Source: an uncultured Sulfurovum sp.
Lineage (GTDB): Bacteria > Campylobacterota > Campylobacteria > Campylobacterales > Sulfurovaceae
Length of the DNA: 9,411 nucleotides
NCBI GenBank assembly: GCA_947313765.1
Contig: CAMZNQ010000007.1
Span: forward strand, 1-9,411
Reading direction: 5' to 3'
The position numbers were made by a program, and so were the translations under genes. The notes beneath the pieces are model-generated. The model ran no database searches and was not told the DNA's origin. It saw only the letters and a program-made list of their open reading frames with translations. This document shows positions 5,624 through 9,411 of this stretch, in pieces (positions within the stretch are counted from its first letter, which is position 1; each line of letters starts with the position of its first letter).

Positions 5624-7435
5624 ATGGAAGAAGATAAAGTATTGTTTCAAAAGTTGAAGATTGTATCTTTGTTAGATTTAGCACTTTTAATCCCAATATC
5701 CTATAGAGATACAAATTTAAGTGAAACTATTGAGATAGGTAGAGTTCAAACCTTTGAAGCAAGAGTAGATAAGGTCTCTTCTGTTAACGGAATGTTGCGT
5801 ATCTCTTTTTATCTACCATATTTTAATCAATATCTATCTTCTATGATATTTAGAGTAACATCATATCACCATAAACTATATACTCTTGGTTCTAATCACT
5901 ATATTCATGGTAAGGTTGAGGAGTATAGAGGTAATATTCAGATGAATCAACCACAATCTTTAAAAAAAGTAGGAGAGATTATTGCTAAATATGCAAGTAG
6001 TTTTAGCCAAAATAAGATGATAGCCTCTCTAATTGAGAGATATATTTTTGATAAGAGTTTATCTGAAGAGGGTTTAAATCAGAGTGAAATTTCAACTATT
6101 ATGAATCTACACTATCCTAAAAAAAATGAAGATATTGAAGAGTATAATAGAGATGTATTGAAATTTATTGAAGCCTTTAACTACATAAAAAAATTAAAAT
6201 CTAAGCGAAAAGAGTCTCCTCCAATCTCTCTTTTAAATGGCTCTTTAGAACTTTTTATCAAAAATATACCATTTAAATTAACAAGAGAACAAAAAAAGGT
6301 TATTGATGAGATAAAAATAGACTTTTCTAATCCTAAAAAAGCAACTAGACGTATGGTTATTGGAGATGTTGGGTCAGGTAAAACAATGGTTATTTTAGCA
6401 TCAGCTGTTATGGCATATCCTCAAAAGAGCATATTGATGGCTCCTACATCTCTTCTTGCTCTTCAGATTTATGAAGAGGCTGTTAACTTTTTACCAAAAG
6501 ATATGAAAATAGCTCTAGTTATGCAGGGCAAAAAGAGTAAAGGAGACTATTTGGATGCAGATTTTATTGTTGGAACTCATGCTATTCTTTTTAAAGATGA
6601 TATGCCAAAAGCTCCATTGGTTATGGTTGATGAACAGCACCGTTTTGGAACAAAACAACGAGCTGTATTGGAAGCGATGATGGCAAGAGATAAATATAAA
6701 CCACATTTTTTACAGTTTTCAGCCACACCTATTCCTAGAACACAGGCTATGATGCAGTCTGAATTGATTGATGTAAGTTTAATTACTACAACACCTTTTA
6801 AAAAAGATATTACAAGCATAGTGATAGGTAGAGAAGACTTTTCTCAACTATTAGAGGATATAAAGAGTGAAATATCTAAAAACAATCAAGTACTTATTGT
6901 CTATCCTTTGGTAGAAGAGAGCATGGAGATTCCATATCAGTCATTAGAAGAGGGTAGAGCTTTTTGGGAAAAGAGATTTGAAAAAGTCTATTTAACTCAT
7001 GGAAAAGATAAAAAGAAAGAGGAAGTTTTACAAAATTTTAGAGAAGATGGCAATATTTTGTTAGCTACAACAGTAGTTGAGGTTGGTATCTCATTACCTA
7101 GATTGACACTTATTGTTATTGTTGGTGCAGAGCGTTTAGGTTTAGCAACACTTCATCAGTTAAGAGGAAGGGTAGGGCGTTTAGGTTTGAAGAGTTGGTG
7201 TTATCTATTTACAAATAATAAAAATAATGGACGTTTAAAGGCTTTTACTCAAACCAATAGTGGATTTGAGATAGCACACTTAGATTTAAAATTTAGAAAT
7301 TCGGGAGATATTGTTGATGGAACGGTTCAGAGTGGAATGCAGTTTAAATTTTTAGATTTATCAGAAGATGAAAATATTATTATAGAGGCAAAGAGTAGGG
7401 TGCGTCTAATGAACGCACCAAATATAGTTGTCTAA
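5624..7435 (+). CDS. recG: ATP-dependent DNA helicase RecG
   Basis: RecG is a superfamily 2 translocase that remodels stalled replication forks and branch-migrates Holliday junctions. The order is an N-terminal OB-fold wedge region (about 35-115), then two helicase lobes. Motifs: Walker A GDVGSGKT (247-254), DEQH (336-339), SATPIPRT (366-373), HGK (459-461), the VVEVGISLP segment (484-491) and QLRGRVGR (512-519), with a family-like C-terminal DL..R..GD....QSG stretch (554-571). At 603 residues it is shorter than the roughly 690 of E. coli RecG, as in other Campylobacterota. I prefer the ATG at 5624: GGAG (5615-5618) stands 5 bases before it, while the in-frame ATG at 5609 (608 residues) has no ribosome site and sits near the predicted transcript start. 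The stop overlaps that of the convergent hpf gene. Confidence 0.95.
   Translation: MEEDKVLFQKLKIVSLLDLALLIPISYRDTNLSETIEIGRVQTFEARVDKVSSVNGMLRISFYLPYFNQYLSSMIFRVTSYHHKLYTLGSNHYIHGKVEEYRGNIQMNQPQSLKKVGEIIAKYASSFSQNKMIASLIERYIFDKSLSEEGLNQSEISTIMNLHYPKKNEDIEEYNRDVLKFIEAFNYIKKLKSKRKESPPISLLNGSLELFIKNIPFKLTREQKKVIDEIKIDFSNPKKATRRMVIGDVGSGKTMVILASAVMAYPQKSILMAPTSLLALQIYEEAVNFLPKDMKIALVMQGKKSKGDYLDADFIVGTHAILFKDDMPKAPLVMVDEQHRFGTKQRAVLEAMMARDKYKPHFLQFSATPIPRTQAMMQSELIDVSLITTTPFKKDITSIVIGREDFSQLLEDIKSEISKNNQVLIVYPLVEESMEIPYQSLEEGRAFWEKRFEKVYLTHGKDKKKEEVLQNFREDGNILLATTVVEVGISLPRLTLIVIVGAERLGLATLHQLRGRVGRLGLKSWCYLFTNNKNNGRLKAFTQTNSGFEIAHLDLKFRNSGDIVDGTVQSGMQFKFLDLSEDENIIIEAKSRVRLMNAPNIVV
7399..7419 (-). 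terminator. Perfect GC-rich hairpin just past the hpf stop, inside the recG 3' end
   Basis: GGTGCGT (7399-7405) and ACGCACC (7413-7419) form a perfect 7-bp stem with a 7-base loop. It is unusually GC-rich for this DNA. On the minus strand it begins 12 bases after the hpf stop and is followed by a pyrimidine-rich but not T-only stretch. On the plus strand it lies within recG codons. It is a plausible terminator or transcript-end stabiliser for hpf, though without a proper T-run. Confidence 0.35.
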
Positions 7436-7962
7436 TATAGACCAAATTTACCATCAGCTCTTTTATACATAACTCTCATCAATCCATCATAGTCATTAAA
7501 TACAATAAATTGTCTCTTTTTCTCTGCTTTTAATGCATCAATAGCTTCATCAAAGTCTAGTGGTTTATGAAGTTCTAAATCCATAGGTACTAACTCTACC
7601 TCTTCTGGTTCTAGGTCAAGAACAGCCTCTGCCTCAATACCTAAATCTTTGAAAGACATTACTTTATGATTTTTGATTTTGTCAGCATGTCTTCTAAGTG
7701 CTTTTTTTGCTCTCTCAATAGCTAAATCAGTTGCATTATAAACATCTTTATCTCTTTGAGTAATAACAATAGTGTTTTTATCTTTTAGATTTAGAACAAG
7801 CTCTACTGAAACTCCCTCTTTAGATTTATTGTCTGCAGTTATAATAGTATTACTTGAAATAATTTCTAAATTATATTTATCTAAAGCATCTATACTTTCT
7901 GATATATGCTCTCTGATAGAATCAGATAGCTCAAAACGTCTTCCTACTATATTTTTACTCAT
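7432..7962 (-). CDS. hpf: Long-form ribosome hibernation promoting factor
   Basis: HPF binds the decoding region of the 30S subunit in slow-growing or starved cells. The long form also dimerises 70S ribosomes into 100S particles. The 176-residue product has the N-terminal HPF/RaiA domain (about 1-105: VGRRFELSDSIREHI, then a basic helix ERAKKALRRHADKIKNHK), a very acidic linker (about 108-138), and the C-terminal dimerisation domain (about 139-176) with QFIVFNDYDGLMRVMYKRADGKFGLY, broken here as QFIVFNDYDG and MYKRADGKFGLY. The start chosen is the ATG at 7962-7960, which has AAGGA at 6-base spacing. The in-frame ATG at 7995 would add 11 residues without a ribosome site and lies in the predicted leader. 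It is divergent from ddl, and its stop overlaps the recG stop. Confidence 0.94.
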   Translation of the reverse strand: MSKNIVGRRFELSDSIREHISESIDALDKYNLEIISSNTIITADNKSKEGVSVELVLNLKDKNTIVITQRDKDVYNATDLAIERAKKALRRHADKIKNHKVMSFKDLGIEAEAVLDLEPEEVELVPMDLELHKPLDFDEAIDALKAEKKRQFIVFNDYDGLMRVMYKRADGKFGLY

Positions 7963-7984
7963 AATGTATCCTTTTATTCTTTTT

Positions 7985-8023
7985 ACAAACAACATATCAC
8001 ATCTTATGGATGTAAATGTTTGT
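7985..8023 (-). promoter_or_regulatory. Nested hairpin in the hpf mRNA leader
   Basis: On the minus strand ACAAACA (8023-8017) pairs perfectly with TGTTTGT (7991-7985). Inside it, ACATC (8013-8009) pairs with GATGT (8003-7999) across a 5-base loop. The outer stem begins almost exactly at the transcription start expected from the -10 at 8034-8029, so the mRNA would open with a stem-loop. The ribosome site lies downstream and is left free. Confidence 0.4.
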
Positions 8024-8028
8024 GGTAC

Positions 8029-8065
8029 ATTATACCAATATTAGGTAAATAGATAGTAAATAGAT
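8029..8065 (-). promoter_or_regulatory. hpf: hpf promoter with exact 10-bp repeats in 11-bp register
   Basis: The minus strand has TGGTATAAT, an extended -10 with a perfect TATAAT at 8034-8029. Upstream are two exact copies of ATCTATTTAC (plus strand 8045-8054 and 8056-8065) set 11 bp apart, covering the -35 region. No TTGACA-like box is seen. The leader would be about 60 bases. Confidence 0.6.
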
Positions 8066-8080
8066 GCCTGATATTATATT

Positions 8081-8226
8081 TTTTTATTAAGTTTTTATTA
8101 ATGTTTAGTATCCCGTATGATAATAATACTTATATATTAAGATAAAAAATGTTAAGGGTATGGGATTATAATTGATTAATTAATAGATAGTTAATACTAA
8201 AGAAGATAAGCCAATTATGATAAAAT
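8081..8226 (+). promoter_or_regulatory. ddl: ddl upstream region: tandem repeats and several -10 candidates
   Basis: TTTTTATTAA occurs twice (8081-8090 and 8092-8101) in exact 11-bp register. TTAATA is likewise repeated 11 bp apart at 8180 and 8191. Possible -10 elements are TATGAT (8116-8121), a perfect TATAAT (8167-8172), and TATGAT or TAAAAT (8216-8221 or 8221-8226). I cannot tell which is used. ATCCCGTA (8110-8117) can pair with TATGGGAT (8159-8166) with one G-U pair. No gene is seen between hpf and ddl (7963-8250). Confidence 0.35.
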
Positions 8227-8250
8227 ACATCCATCACTTAAAAGGAAATA

Positions 8251-9303
8251 ATGAATATGAATATAGCAATACTATTCGGTGGCTCTAGCTTTGAACATGA
8301 AATCTCTATCGTTTCGGCAATTACTCTTAAAAAAGTTTTAAAAAATTCAAATCTCTCTTTTATTTTTATTAATGCTAATAGAGAGTTTTACCTTATTGAT
8401 TCTAAAAATATGAAATCAAACCATTTTTCTGATGGTGCTTATCTTAAAGATAAAAAGCTAATTTTAAAACAGAGGGCTTTTTATACAGAGGGAATATTTG
8501 GACTTAAAGAACAAAATTTAGGAACAGTTTTAAATCTTATTCATGGTAGAGATGGAGAAGATGGAAAGATAGCATCTCTCCTTGAGTTTAATGGTATCTC
8601 ATATATCTCTCCTAGGGTTGATGCTTCTGTACTTAGTTATAATAAACTATATACAAAGCTATATGCAGAGAGTTTGGGAGTTAAAGTTGTTCCCTATAGC
8701 GTTTTAAATAGTTCTGATAGTCGTGATATTGAACTTGAATATCCTGTTATTATTAAACCAGTTAGATTGGGTTCTAGTATTGGTGTCTCTATTGTTAAGT
8801 CTGTTAATGATTTAGATTATGCTTTAGATACAGCATTTGAATTTGATAGTCAAGTTTTAATTGAACCATTTATTGATGGTGTTTTGGAATATAATCAAGC
8901 AGGGTCTAAAACATCTGAATTTGAACTATCTATTGTGGAAGAGCCAAATAAAGAGGAGTTTTTAGATTTTGAAAAAAAATATTTAGATTTTTCTCGTGAT
9001 GGAAAGGTTGAAGATGCCCAAATATCTACTCAATTAAAAAGTGATATTCAAGATGCTTTTAAAAAGATTTATGCAACTATTTTTGAGGGTTCTATTATTC
9101 GATGTGACTTCTTTGTTGTTGATGGAGAGGTTCTTCTTAATGAGATAAATCCAATTCCAGGTTCTATGGCTAATTACTTATTTGAAGATTTTGAGGGTAT
9201 GGTTAAACGATTGGTAAATCATCTACCTAAAGAGAGTGATATTAAGATAGATTACTCCTATATTCACTCAATTCAGAGTGCAAAAGGTGGAAAAAATCAA
9301 TAG
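8251..9303 (+). CDS. ddl: D-alanine--D-alanine ligase
   Basis: Ddl joins two D-alanines using ATP to make the dipeptide added to the peptidoglycan precursor by MurF. It is a cytoplasmic ATP-grasp enzyme. The 350-residue product shows the N-terminal FGGSSFEHEIS (9-19) with Glu15 for the first D-Ala, HGRDGEDG (98-105), the ATP-grasp strand YPVIIKPVRLGSSIGVS (164-180), FLDFEKKYLDFS (237-248) in place of the usual YDYEAKY loop, RCDFF (284-288) and NEINPIPG (297-304) with metal ligands Glu298 and Asn300. The length is near the family norm. ATG 8251 has AAGG at 5-base spacing. The ATG at 8257, two codons on, is a minor alternative. It is divergent from hpf, with no + strand partner visible before the window ends. 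Confidence 0.95.
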   Translation: MNMNIAILFGGSSFEHEISIVSAITLKKVLKNSNLSFIFINANREFYLIDSKNMKSNHFSDGAYLKDKKLILKQRAFYTEGIFGLKEQNLGTVLNLIHGRDGEDGKIASLLEFNGISYISPRVDASVLSYNKLYTKLYAESLGVKVVPYSVLNSSDSRDIELEYPVIIKPVRLGSSIGVSIVKSVNDLDYALDTAFEFDSQVLIEPFIDGVLEYNQAGSKTSEFELSIVEEPNKEEFLDFEKKYLDFSRDGKVEDAQISTQLKSDIQDAFKKIYATIFEGSIIRCDFFVVDGEVLLNEINPIPGSMANYLFEDFEGMVKRLVNHLPKESDIKIDYSYIHSIQSAKGGKNQ

Positions 9304-9321
9304 ATATTTTAAGATATACTA

Positions 9322-9358
9322 TTGTTTAACTACTCGATAATCCGAGTAGCCTTAACAA
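9322..9358 (+). terminator. Strong hairpin downstream of ddl
   Basis: CTACTCG (9330-9336) pairs perfectly with CGAGTAG (9343-9349) across a 6-base loop. Outside it TTGTT plus AA (9322-9329) pairs with TTAACAA (9352-9358), with a bulged T on the left and bulged CC on the right. It starts 19 bases after the ddl stop. No T-run follows on either strand, so it is terminator-like by position and strength only. Confidence 0.45.
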
Positions 9359-9411
9359 ATAGTCGTCTATATCTACTTCTTGAAAAAGAGCTGATAATAA
9401 TCCCTTTTTTC
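9359..9411. other. Window-edge sequence, no identifiable gene
   Basis: Two minus-strand frames stay open from the edge, ending in stops at 9330-9332 (tail SRSRYRRLFVKATRIIE) and at 9326-9328 (tail EVDIDDYLLRLLGLSSS). One plus-strand frame, open from 9313, runs off the edge. None is a family I recognise, and the minus frames end inside the hairpin. A minus-strand gene ending here is possible but unsupported. Confidence 0.2.

Noticed and set aside
8081..8101. CRISPR or satellite array from the short tandem repeats
   Set aside because: Each repeat has only two copies of about 10 bases in 11-bp register, with no spacers. Promoter-associated repeats fit better.
8110..8166. Inverted repeat ATCCCGTA/TATGGGAT as a ddl regulatory RNA
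   Set aside because: Eight pairs including a G-U across a 41-base AT-rich loop is too weak to claim a structure.
9324..9356. Integron attC-like site (GTTTAAC and GCCTTAAC flanking a stem)
   Set aside because: The second core is in the wrong orientation and has an extra base, there is no GTTRRRY partner, and no cassette or integrase is nearby.
1..9411. Undescribed defence, mobile or biosynthetic system
   Set aside because: Every long gene is a recognisable housekeeping or signalling family in ordinary order. No toxin-antitoxin pair, nuclease cluster, transposase or phage gene is visible.

Overview
The window is AT-rich housekeeping DNA from a bacterium that looks like a member of Campylobacterota (Sulfurimonas/Sulfurovum/Helicobacter side). 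The clues are low GC, a ribH-nusB pair, a futalosine-pathway mqnC followed directly by an M16-type protein (a neighbourhood also known from Helicobacter), a short RecG of about 600 residues, and sigma-70-like promoters with a good -10 but no clear -35. UAG, UAA and UGA all serve as stops. I see no mobile element, CRISPR array, tRNA or rRNA.

Layout. Bases 3-206 hold the 3' part of a small YdcH/DUF465-type gene with an in-frame TAG. A 227-base gap with hairpin-forming sequence leads into a + strand cluster: ribH (riboflavin), nusB (rRNA antitermination), mqnC (menaquinone) and a secreted M16 homologue without the zinc motif. A minus-strand gene for a receiver / degenerate GGDEF / EAL protein converges on it. 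Its true start appears to be an ATT codon at 5401, not the TTG at 5290. A divergent regulatory gap follows, then recG (+). recG converges on hpf (-), and their stop codons overlap by 4 bases. A second divergent gap separates hpf from ddl (+). The last 108 bases hold a hairpin and no identifiable gene.

Function. Most genes belong to unrelated core processes: flavin and menaquinone synthesis, transcription antitermination, replication-fork rescue, ribosome hibernation and peptidoglycan precursor synthesis. The EAL protein is the one clear signalling gene and is probably a c-di-GMP phosphodiesterase.

No new multi-gene system is evident. The points most worth a second look are the apparent AUU start of the EAL gene, the near-exact 11-bp tandem duplications in both divergent intergenic regions, the amber codon in the YdcH-like gene, the hairpin at the predicted 5' end of the hpf mRNA, and the structured DNA ahead of ribH.
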